Of a stretch of 64,000 nt of DNA, positions 8,317 to 16,118 are shown piece by piece. The position numbers and the translations under genes were made by a program. The DNA comes from JAHJQQ01 sp963737555 (GTDB taxonomy: Bacteria > Pseudomonadota > Gammaproteobacteria > Thiohalobacterales > Thiohalobacteraceae). Below the pieces are notes generated by a model. That model saw only the letters and a program-made list of their open reading frames with translations. It had not been told where the DNA came from and made no database searches. The stretch lies in NCBI GenBank assembly GCA_963737555.1, contig CAVTTB010000009.1:372001-436000 (forward strand), read 5' to 3'. The first letter of the stretch is position 1. Every line of letters starts with the position of its first letter.

Positions 8317-8520
8317 TCCACGAACCCCACAAACACATTCTGCCCCGGTACCTGACGTGCCGTCGTGTCCTTCAAGGCCTGTTCCATACCCATCAGCGGC
8401 ATCGCGCCGCACATCACGACCTGGCTGGTGGTGCAGCCGGAGATCAGCAAGACAGGAACAGCGTCGTCGGCAGGCGGCCGCCGCTGGAGATGTCTAGCAA
8501 ACGAAATCGCACTATTCCCC
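8313..8520 (-). pseudogene. Mosaic remnant of TatT-like and YebC-like genes
   Basis: The minus strand contains three joined fragments. First comes a lipoprotein N-terminus LLISGCTTSQVV..GAMPLMG, matching the TatT start. Then ALKDTTARQVPG, matching an internal TatT segment (ALKNASARQVPA). Finally QNVFVGFVD plus stop, matching the YebC C-terminus (QNVYVGLAD plus stop). About 100 codons of TatT are missing between the first two. The fragments are diverged from the intact genes at 4660-5550 and 13669-14370, so they are not recent copies. The stop overlaps that of the TetR gene. No function expected. The rest of the gap up to 8654 shows no gene. Confidence 0.6.
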
Positions 8521-8654
8521 CAGCGCGGAGGATGCGCGCTAGACAAATGGCGACTTGCGGGCGGGAACATCATTGACCATAGTACAAAGGAGAGAAACGC
8601 CTTTGGCTGTGCGCGGGTCGCGCAGCCCTTGCGGAGCGCAGCCGAGGGTTTTTG

Positions 8655-9206
8655 ATGTCGCGACGACAACAGCGTTGGATGATCGGGCTGGTCGGCTGGG
8701 CGCTACTGTGGGGGAGCCTCTTCCCGCAGCGGTTCGCCTGGGCCTTGGAAGCCAACGAGCCGGAACTGCGCGCAGCGGTCATCGTTGGCATCTTACGCTT
8801 CACCTCCTGGCCCGAGCGGGCGCCCGGAGATTACCGGCTGTGTACACTGGGGGCTCCCCTGAGCGAACCTGTGCTCCTGGGACTGTCCGGCCGCGCGCTC
8901 ATCGGCACGCACGCCATCGACGTGCGCGTACTGGATGCCGGCCAGGTGCAGAGGACACCCTGCGAGGTGGTGGTCATGGGGAGCGGTATGGATGCGCGCA
9001 CCGCCAAGGCGCTGCTCGAAGATGCCAATCATCACGGCGTGCTGACCGTGTGCGACGGCTGCGGCCGCCATGCGCAGAACAGCATGGTCAACCTGGTGCG
9101 CAACGGCGACCGCATCGGCTTCGAGATCAACACCGCGATCACCCAGTCCAAAGGACTGCTGTTCAGCTCCGCGCTGCTGGAGTTGGCGTCGAGGGTCAAG
9201 CCATGA
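8655..9206 (+). CDS. yfiR: YfiR-family periplasmic regulator
   Basis: A 183-residue exported protein (hydrophobic signal about residues 9-30) of the YfiR/DUF4154 family: AAVIVGILRFTSWPE at the start of the mature part, then DYRLCTLG, TPCEVVVMG, NSMVNLVRNGDRIGFEIN and a LLFSSALLELA tail. In Pseudomonas YfiR represses the membrane diguanylate cyclase YfiN from the periplasm through redox-sensitive disulfides. Four cysteines are present here (C63, C103, C133, C136), although the last pair is only three residues apart. The stop overlaps the start of the next gene (ATGATG), a GGDEF/EAL membrane protein that is the likely partner. ATG 8655 chosen; a TTG three bases upstream is less likely. Confidence 0.85.
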   Translation: MSRRQQRWMIGLVGWALLWGSLFPQRFAWALEANEPELRAAVIVGILRFTSWPERAPGDYRLCTLGAPLSEPVLLGLSGRALIGTHAIDVRVLDAGQVQRTPCEVVVMGSGMDARTAKALLEDANHHGVLTVCDGCGRHAQNSMVNLVRNGDRIGFEINTAITQSKGLLFSSALLELASRVKP

Positions 9207-11629
9207 TGCCCGATGTTCGCGACGCACGCGTCTCTATCCGCGCACGGCTGCTGACCAACCTGAACAAGGGCGTGGTCGGCGGTATCGTGCTTAGCGCCCT
9301 GACCGCGGTCGCGCTTCTGGTCGGCATGGCCAACGCGCGTCTGAAGAGCGATATGCAGGTGCTGGCCGACATCCTCGGCAACCGTTCCCTGGCGGCGTTG
9401 ATATTCAACGATCCCAAAGCGGCGCAGCAGAATCTGGAGACCACGCGCTTCAATCCGTCGGTCGAGTTCATCTGCTTGTATACGGTCGGGCAGGATCTGT
9501 TCCAGAGTTACCACGCGCGCGGCCCGGTCACGCCCTGTCCGAAGCATTGGGACGGCACCGGCCGCTGGTCGCAGCTCGATACGGAGAATCCCCTGCATAT
9601 GCTGGTCACCTCGGAGATCGTCGACCAGGGCAATGTACTGGGTCATGTGCTGCTGCGCGCCGACAAGAAGCTGCTCATCGAATCGGTCGGCATCTTCCTG
9701 GCGGTGCTGGCGGCGATCCTGTTCCTGACCACGCTGGCCGTCACGGTCGTTACCCGGCGGCGGCTCAACACGCTGATGATGCCGCTGGAGGATCTCTACA
9801 CCACGGCGGTCAACATCGCCGGCAATCCGTTGAGCGAACAGCGCGCACGGCGCAGCAGCGACGACGAGGTTGGTGAACTGGTCGACGTCTTCAACCGGAT
9901 GCTCGATGCCGTCGACGAGAAGCATCACTCGCTGACCCTGTCCGAACAGCGCTTCCGCACCCTGGCCGCCAGTTCGCCGATCGGACTCAGCGAGCGCGAT
10001 GCGCAATGCGGCATCGTCTATGCGAACCCGCGCTGGTTCCAGATCACCGGGTTGCCCGAGGGTGTGCTGACACAAGATCAATATCTGCAGCAGGTCGCCT
10101 CCGCCGATCTGGACTATTACCGGACGACTTACGCACAGGTCAAACAATCCTGCGACGTCAGCATCATGGAGTACCGCTTTGTACGTCCGGGCGACGGACG
10201 CGAGATCTTCCTGCTCGAATATCTCGCGCCGTTGCGCGATGCGGCGGGCAATCTGCAAAGCGTCTTTTCCAGTCTGGCCGACATCTCGGAACTCAAGACA
10301 GCGCAGATGGAACTCGAACGGCTGGCCTTTCATGATCCGTTGACGCAACTGCCGAACCGGCGTTTCTTCCGCGAGCATCTCGGTTATGTCATCGCCGAAG
10401 GCCGCAAGACACACGGCCATGCGGCCATCTGCATTCTCGACCTGGACGATTTCAAGAAGGTCAACGATACCCTGGGGCACGACATCGGCGATCAGTTGCT
10501 GGTTCATGTCGCCAGCCGCATCCGGGATGCGGTGTTCGCGCAGGACGTGGTCTCGCGCATGGGCGGTGATGAATTCCTGATCCTGCTGAGCGGCATCGCC
10601 GACTTCGACCAGATCACCGTGGTCGGCGAACGCATCCTCGAGGCGGTGGCCGAGCCGGTGCGCATCGCCGGCCACGAGGTGCAGATTTCAGCCTCGCTCG
10701 GCGTTGCCATGTTCCCGGGCGACGGCGATTCGGTCGAAACCCTGATCAAGCACGCCGATCTCGCCCTCTACAACGCCAAGGACTCGGGGCGCAACTGTCT
10801 GCATTTCTTCTCCAAGGAACTGGACCGGCAGATCAAGGAGACCGTGCGCCTCGAGCAACGGCTCAAGCGTGTGCTCAGCGACGACCAGCTGCTGGTGTAT
10901 CTGCAACCGCTGTATGCCACACAGACGGAGCGCATCGTGTGGGCGGAAAGCCTGCTGCGCTGGAACGACCCGGAGGAAGGCATGATCAGCCCGGATCGTT
11001 TCATCCCGCTGGCCGAGGCGCTCGGGCTGATCGGCGATATCGGCGACTGGGTGATACGGCAAACCTGCCAGCTGCTGACCGAACAGGGGCCCGTGTTGCG
11101 CGCCGTGGGCATCGACGGTATCAGTGTGAATCTCTCGGCACGCCAGTTCTATTCACGCGATCTGATCGCGCGTGTGAAACACCATGTGCGGGAATACGGT
11201 CTGGATACCGGACAGCTGGGTTTCGAGATTACCGAATCCATGATCATGAAAGACAGCAAGCTGGCCGTCGAGATCATGCATGCCTTGCGCGAGCTGGGTT
11301 GTCACTTGTCCATGGACGACTTCGGCACCGGCTACAGTTCGTTGTCCAACCTCCAGCGTTTTCCCATCGACACACTCAAGATCGACCGTTCGTTCATCAC
11401 CGAGATTCCGCACAATCAGAGCGCAGTGGAAATCGCGACCGCCATCATCGCCATGGCCCACAAGCTGGAGCTTGAGGTCGTTGCCGAGGGCGTGGAGACC
11501 GAGCAACAACGGCAGTTCCTGACCGAGCAAGGCTGCGAGTATCTGCAGGGCTATCTGATCTGCCGGCCCAACGAACCCGCTCACATCATCGAAGAACTGC
11601 GCAAGCACAGCCTGCGCCGCGTCAAATGA
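9203..11629 (+). CDS. Membrane GGDEF/EAL protein with HAMP and PAS domains (YfiN-like partner of YfiR)
   Basis: An 808-residue inner-membrane signalling protein. Order: TM1 (about 23-43), a periplasmic domain (45-155, CHASE8-like), TM2 (about 160-184), HAMP (185-240), PAS (245-365), GGDEF (370-540) and EAL (550-805). The cyclase motif GGDEF (454-458) is intact, but the inhibitory RxxD site before it is absent (FAQD). The phosphodiesterase signature reads ESL (582-584) instead of EAL, while DDFGTGYSS (705-713) is intact, so activity of the second domain is uncertain. Periplasmic control by the overlapping yfiR product is expected from the YfiBNR paradigm. It would make, and perhaps break, c-di-GMP. 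Start ATG 9203 overlaps the yfiR stop. Confidence 0.88.
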   Translation: MMPDVRDARVSIRARLLTNLNKGVVGGIVLSALTAVALLVGMANARLKSDMQVLADILGNRSLAALIFNDPKAAQQNLETTRFNPSVEFICLYTVGQDLFQSYHARGPVTPCPKHWDGTGRWSQLDTENPLHMLVTSEIVDQGNVLGHVLLRADKKLLIESVGIFLAVLAAILFLTTLAVTVVTRRRLNTLMMPLEDLYTTAVNIAGNPLSEQRARRSSDDEVGELVDVFNRMLDAVDEKHHSLTLSEQRFRTLAASSPIGLSERDAQCGIVYANPRWFQITGLPEGVLTQDQYLQQVASADLDYYRTTYAQVKQSCDVSIMEYRFVRPGDGREIFLLEYLAPLRDAAGNLQSVFSSLADISELKTAQMELERLAFHDPLTQLPNRRFFREHLGYVIAEGRKTHGHAAICILDLDDFKKVNDTLGHDIGDQLLVHVASRIRDAVFAQDVVSRMGGDEFLILLSGIADFDQITVVGERILEAVAEPVRIAGHEVQISASLGVAMFPGDGDSVETLIKHADLALYNAKDSGRNCLHFFSKELDRQIKETVRLEQRLKRVLSDDQLLVYLQPLYATQTERIVWAESLLRWNDPEEGMISPDRFIPLAEALGLIGDIGDWVIRQTCQLLTEQGPVLRAVGIDGISVNLSARQFYSRDLIARVKHHVREYGLDTGQLGFEITESMIMKDSKLAVEIMHALRELGCHLSMDDFGTGYSSLSNLQRFPIDTLKIDRSFITEIPHNQSAVEIATAIIAMAHKLELEVVAEGVETEQQRQFLTEQGCEYLQGYLICRPNEPAHIIEELRKHSLRRVK

Positions 11630-11638
11630 GACCGAACG

Positions 11639-13636
11639 ATGAATAATTCCAACGCCCGATATCGACCGGCCCGGAGCATGCTCCGGTATGTACTGTGTGC
11701 GATTCTGAGCGGACCGTACGCGGCCAATGCGGAGGGGACGGCGACCGCGCCGATCGACCGCCTGCTGTCGCTCGATCTGGCCGAGCTGATCGGCGTCAAA
11801 GTCACGCTCGCGTCCCGCACCGAGGAAAGTGCCTTCACCGCGCCTTCGGCCATGTACGTGATCAATGCCGAGGACATCCGCCGCTCGGGGCATCGGCGTC
11901 TGCCTGAACTGCTGCGGATGGTGCCCGGCCTGCATGTCGGGAAGATCGATGCCGACCACTGGGCGATCTCCAGCCGCAACGCTCAGAACCGCTTCACCAG
12001 CACCATGCTGGTGATGATCGACGGGCGCCATGTGTATACGCCCCTGTACGGCGGCGTGCGCTGGGAACTTCAGGACGTGATGCTGGAGGACATCGAACGC
12101 ATCGAGGTCATCCGCGGCCCCGGCGGGCCGCTATGGGGCGCCAATGCGGTGGACGGCATCATCAACATCATCACCAAGAACGCGCGCGATACCCAGGGCA
12201 CACTGGCGTATGCCGCCGGCGGTGCCGGCGAGATGCGCGGCGAGGGCGGCGCGCGTTACGGTGGCGTGACGGAAAGCGGTATCAACTACCGCGTCTATGC
12301 CAAAGGTTATGCCGGCGACAATGGCCGCTACCTCGCCGCCGACCAGAGTACCCACAACGGTCTGCGGCCTTACGACGAAGATGGGCACGACCGCGCCGAG
12401 TCCGGACAGATGGGTCTGCGCGCCGACTGGCAGTCGGGCGCGCGCGATCAGTTTATGGTGCAGGCCAACGCCTTCGACACTCGCGCCGACGAGGAGCGCA
12501 GCCTCACTTCGGGCATTTACCCGAACAACGCGGATGCGCAAGGCGTGAACAGCGTCGTGCAGTGGACGCGCCAACTCGCGGCCGGCAACCGTCTGGATGT
12601 TCGCGCGTCGTTGGCCGAGACGCGCTTTATCGACGACATCCTGGACGACACCCAACTGCTTGGTGATCTGGATTTCCAGCACCTCATCACCGGGGACCGG
12701 CATCAGTTCGTCTGGGGGCTAGGCTATCGGTATTACGAGAGCGATACCGCGATTCCCGACCCGACCGCGTGCAGTTTTGTCACGCCGTGTTTCGCGCTCG
12801 CGCCCGCCGACCGCAATGACGACACCTTCAGCGGCTTCGTGCAGGACCGCATCCAGACGACGGATACCGTCGCTGTGATCGTCGGCACCAAGCTCGAACA
12901 CAACGACTATACCGGCGTCGAATATCAGCCTACCGCGCGCCTGCTCTGGACACCGTCCGCCGACACCACCTGGTGGTCGGCCGTGACCCGCGCCGTGCGC
13001 ACACCCACACAGACCGACAACGACGGCGAACTCGATTTCGGTGGCGGCTTCAGCGTGCCCATCGGCGATCCAGATGCGGAGGCCTGGGTCGTGTATGCCT
13101 ATGAAGTTGGTTACCGGCAGCGGCTCGCGCAACAGGCCTATCTCGACTTGGCGGGTTTCGAACACGATTACCGCGAGACCCTGCAACCGCCGCTGACCAC
13201 GACCACCTCCGGCCGCGACAAGGTGTACGGTCTGGAAGCGGTGTTGCGCCTGCAACCCCTGACGCAATGGCGTCTCGAAGCGGGCTACACACTCAGTCGC
13301 GCCGACGATGTCCTGGTGAACGGTACTACCCGGACCACGTCAGGCCTGCCCGAACACAGCGCGCACCTGCGGTCCTATCTGAACCTGAGTCCGCAGTGGG
13401 AGTTCGATACTCTGCTGTACTATGTCGACGAGTCGTTGCGGTCCAATGGCACGAGCATGCCGGAGTACCTGCGTCTGGATCTGCGTCTGGGCTGGCAACC
13501 GAGCCGCAATCTGGAAACCAGTCTGTGGCTGAGCAATCTGCTGGATGATGTGCACCCCGAACAGATCGATGCGCTCAAGGTCAATACCGGCGTGCAGCGG
13601 GGTGTGCTGCTGAGTGCGACGTTGCGCTTCGAGTAG
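11639..13636 (+). CDS. TonB-dependent outer-membrane receptor
   Basis: A 665-residue protein with an N-terminal signal (to about residue 31), a plug domain (TAPSAMYVINAEDIRRSG, LPELLRMVPGLHV, IERIEVIRGPGGPLWGANAV, INIITKNA) and a beta-barrel ending in a terminal phenylalanine-containing strand (LSATLRFE). These are standard TonB-receptor features; it lacks the longer signalling N-terminus of FecA-type receptors. The gene begins 9 bp after the GGDEF/EAL gene and probably belongs to one transcript with yfiR. The ligand is not evident; no siderophore or cobalamin genes lie nearby. Intact. Confidence 0.9.
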   Translation: MNNSNARYRPARSMLRYVLCAILSGPYAANAEGTATAPIDRLLSLDLAELIGVKVTLASRTEESAFTAPSAMYVINAEDIRRSGHRRLPELLRMVPGLHVGKIDADHWAISSRNAQNRFTSTMLVMIDGRHVYTPLYGGVRWELQDVMLEDIERIEVIRGPGGPLWGANAVDGIINIITKNARDTQGTLAYAAGGAGEMRGEGGARYGGVTESGINYRVYAKGYAGDNGRYLAADQSTHNGLRPYDEDGHDRAESGQMGLRADWQSGARDQFMVQANAFDTRADEERSLTSGIYPNNADAQGVNSVVQWTRQLAAGNRLDVRASLAETRFIDDILDDTQLLGDLDFQHLITGDRHQFVWGLGYRYYESDTAIPDPTACSFVTPCFALAPADRNDDTFSGFVQDRIQTTDTVAVIVGTKLEHNDYTGVEYQPTARLLWTPSADTTWWSAVTRAVRTPTQTDNDGELDFGGGFSVPIGDPDAEAWVVYAYEVGYRQRLAQQAYLDLAGFEHDYRETLQPPLTTTTSGRDKVYGLEAVLRLQPLTQWRLEAGYTLSRADDVLVNGTTRTTSGLPEHSAHLRSYLNLSPQWEFDTLLYYVDESLRSNGTSMPEYLRLDLRLGWQPSRNLETSLWLSNLLDDVHPEQIDALKVNTGVQRGVLLSATLRFE

Positions 13637-13668
13637 ATCCGGCGGGTTGTGATGCTCTGGTGGCGTGT

Positions 13669-14370
13669 CTAATCCGCCAAACCCACATACACATTCTGCA
13701 CATCGTCGTCCGCATCGATGGCTTCCAGGAATGCCTCGACCTCGGCGCGTTCGGCCTCGCCGATACTGACCGGATTCTTCGCCCGATAACCCAATTGCGC
13801 CGACTGCACGGTGAAGCCGTGCTCGGGCAGGGCGCGCGACACCGCATCCATATCGGTCGGGTCGGTGAAAAACAGCGTCGCGCCGTCTTCGCTCGGTTCC
13901 AGATCCTGGGCACCGGCCTCGATGGCGGCGAGTTCCGGATCGGCATCGGTGGATTCCGGCGTCGCCTCGATCATGCCGAGGTAGTCGAAGTCCCAGGACA
14001 CCGAACCCGAATTGCCCAACTGTCCCTTGCGAAACAGAATGCGGATGTTGGTGGCGGTGCGGTTGGCGTTGTCGGTCAGGCACTCGACGATCACCGGCAC
14101 GCGGTGCGGTGCGAAGCCTTCATAGGTGAGTTTCTCGTAGTTCACGCCTTCGTCCATCAGGCCGGCGCCCTTCTTGATGGCGCGCTCCAGCGTGTCCTTG
14201 GGCATGGACGCCTTCTTCGCCTGCTCGACCGCCAGCCGCAGCCGCGGGTTCATGCTCGGATCGGCGCCGTTGCGCGCCGCGACCATGATCTCCTTCGCCA
14301 GCTTGGTGAAGATCCGGCCCTTGGCGGCGGCGGCTTCTGCCTTGCCCTTGGTTTTCCACTGTGCACCCAT
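13669..14370 (-). CDS. yebC: YebC/PmpR-family protein
   Basis: A 233-residue soluble protein of the YebC/PmpR family, known as DNA-binding regulators and, in later work, as factors that relieve ribosome stalling. Family motifs are AAKGRIFTKLAKEIMVAARN, NPRLRLAVEQAKKASMPKDT, YEKLTYEGFAPHRVPVIVEC and the end VQNVYVGLAD. The first residues (MGAQWKTKGKAEAAAAKG) are closer to the YeeN subgroup. It starts 2 bp after dapE on the same strand, with a GAGGACG ribosome-binding site, so it is probably cotranscribed with yffB-dapE. Intact. Confidence 0.88.
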   Translation of the reverse strand: MGAQWKTKGKAEAAAAKGRIFTKLAKEIMVAARNGADPSMNPRLRLAVEQAKKASMPKDTLERAIKKGAGLMDEGVNYEKLTYEGFAPHRVPVIVECLTDNANRTATNIRILFRKGQLGNSGSVSWDFDYLGMIEATPESTDADPELAAIEAGAQDLEPSEDGATLFFTDPTDMDAVSRALPEHGFTVQSAQLGYRAKNPVSIGEAERAEVEAFLEAIDADDDVQNVYVGLAD

Positions 14371-14372
14371 GT

Positions 14373-15570
14373 TTACGTCCTCGTGGTTCTATGTTTTAGC
14401 TCTGTTATGAAGCAATGCTGCGCTATGCCCAACAACTCCCGCATCACACCCTCATACATCCGCGACAACTGTTCCAGGGCCTCGACCGCCACGCATTCGT
14501 TCACCTTGTGAATGGTCGCATTCACCGGCCCGAGTTCGACGACTTGCGCGCCGGTGGGGGCGATGAAGCGGCCGTCGGAGGTGCCGCCGCTGGTGGACAG
14601 TTCGGTTTCCAGACCGGTGACTTCGCGCACGGCGATGCGCACGGCATCGACCAGTGCGCCGGCCGGCGTGAGGAACGGCGCGCCGGAGTGGAACCAGTCG
14701 AGCTGATAGTCGAGGCCGTGTTTATCCAATAAGGCATGCACGCGCTGCTTCAGGCTGGCCTCGTTGTTCTCGGTGGAATAGCGGAAGTTGAACAACACCT
14801 CCAGCGTGCCCGGGATGACGTTGGTCGCGCCGGTGCCTGCATGAAGATTGGAAATCTGGAAGGTGGTCGGCGGGAAGAATTCATTGCCGTTGTCCCACGC
14901 TGTTGCGGCGAGTTCGGTGAGCGCGGGCAGGGCGCGGTGCACGGGGTTGTCGGCCAGATGCGGGTAGGCGACATGGCCTTGCACGCCGCGCACGCTGAGC
15001 GTGCCGGACAGCGAACCGCGGCGGCCGTTCTTCACCACATCGCCGGCCTGTTTGACGCTGGACGGTTCGCCGACCAGACACCAGTCGATCTTCTCGCCGC
15101 GTGCTTCCAAGGTTTCGATGACCTTCACCGTGCCCTCGGTGGCGATGCCTTCCTCGTCGCTGGTGATGAGAAACGCCAACGAGCCGCGATGCTTTGGATG
15201 CGCGACGATGAAACGTTCGCAGGCGGTGGTCATGGCGGCGATGCTGCCCTTCATGTCGGCGGCGCCGCGGCCGTAGAGCATGCCATCGCGAATCTCCGGC
15301 TGGAACGGCGGCGAGGCCCAGGCACTTTCCGGTCCGGTCGGCACCACGTCGGTGTGACCGGCGAAGGCGAGCAGCGGGACCGTTGTCGCCGCGGCGCGCC
15401 CACAAATTGGTTACGTCGCCGAAGTTCATGAACTCCAGTTCGAAGCCGAGCGCGGCCAGGCGTTCGCCAAGTACTTGCTGGCAGCCTTGATCGTCGGGGG
15501 TCACCGAGGGGCGGGCGATCAGGTCGAGGGCGAGTTCCAGCGTGGGGGTGATCGCCTGATTGATGGTCAT
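14373..15570 (-). CDS. dapE: Succinyl-diaminopimelate desuccinylase (frame break near 15385)
   Basis: DapE cleaves N-succinyl-LL-diaminopimelate to succinate and LL-diaminopimelate in lysine and peptidoglycan synthesis. Motifs: LIARPSVTPDDQGC near the N-terminus, TDVVP with the first metal-binding region, MLYGRGAADMKGSIAAM with the bridging Asp, SDEEG with catalytic and metal Glu, and ELGPVNATIHKVNE with a metal His near the end. The frame breaks at GGTCCCGCTG near 15385; removing one C restores GPLLAFAGHTDVVP, so it is a homopolymer indel. Joined length is about 399 residues. The start overlaps yffB by 4 bp, the same order as in Escherichia coli. Confidence 0.92.
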
Positions 15571-15926
15571 TGGCAGCCTTTGAACAGGGTTTGATAACGG
15601 TCGGCATCGAAGCCGACTTCGAGTTGGCTACCGGTCGCCAGGACCGGGCGTTTGATCAGTGTCGGCTGTTCCAACATCAGCGCCTGGGCGCGTTGGGCGT
15701 CGATGCCCTCACGAACTGCGGCCGGCAACTGGCGCCACGTGGTGCCGCGACGGTTGAGCAAGGTCTCCCAGCCGGCCTGCTCGATCCAGGTCGCGAGTAG
15801 TGTGGCATCCAGACCGTCCTTGCGGAAGTCATGAAACTGATAGGGAATTTTTTCATCGTCCAGCCAGCGGCGGGCCTTGCGGACACTGTCGCACTGGCTG
15901 ATGCCAAACAGGTGGGCGGGTTTCAC
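15567..15926 (-). CDS. yffB: ArsC/Spx-family reductase-like protein YffB
   Basis: A 119-residue thioredoxin-fold protein of the ArsC family. The active-site loop is GISQCDSVRKARRWL (C12), followed by YQFHDFRKDGL and, near the C-terminus, IKRPVLATG, the family's KRP motif. YffB-type proteins resemble glutathione-dependent arsenate reductases but their substrate is unsettled. The next gene, dapE, overlaps by 4 bp, a pairing conserved in many gammaproteobacteria. The 190-bp gap upstream, towards the divergent GGDEF-EAL gene, should hold both promoters; I see no other feature in it. Confidence 0.88.
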   Translation of the reverse strand: MKPAHLFGISQCDSVRKARRWLDDEKIPYQFHDFRKDGLDATLLATWIEQAGWETLLNRRGTTWRQLPAAVREGIDAQRAQALMLEQPTLIKRPVLATGSQLEVGFDADRYQTLFKGCQ

Positions 15927-16118
15927 GGGTGCGCTTCAATCAGTCGAGGTCGGGCCGGCATTATCCCGTAGCCAGGCCGAACGGGAAAGCCACAGGCCAA
16001 TTGTAAAGTTGTGACACATTTGGCCGTAACAGAAGTACCGGGTATGCCGGAGATGGATCTGTGACCAGGGATGGCCATTAGTTTCTTTGGGGCGATTTCT
16101 CTCTGACGCAGGTAGGCA

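Noticed and set aside
9032..10675. A 547-codon minus-strand frame over the GGDEF/EAL gene
   Set aside because: Antisense shadow of a real gene; rich in Gln, His and Arg with no domain.
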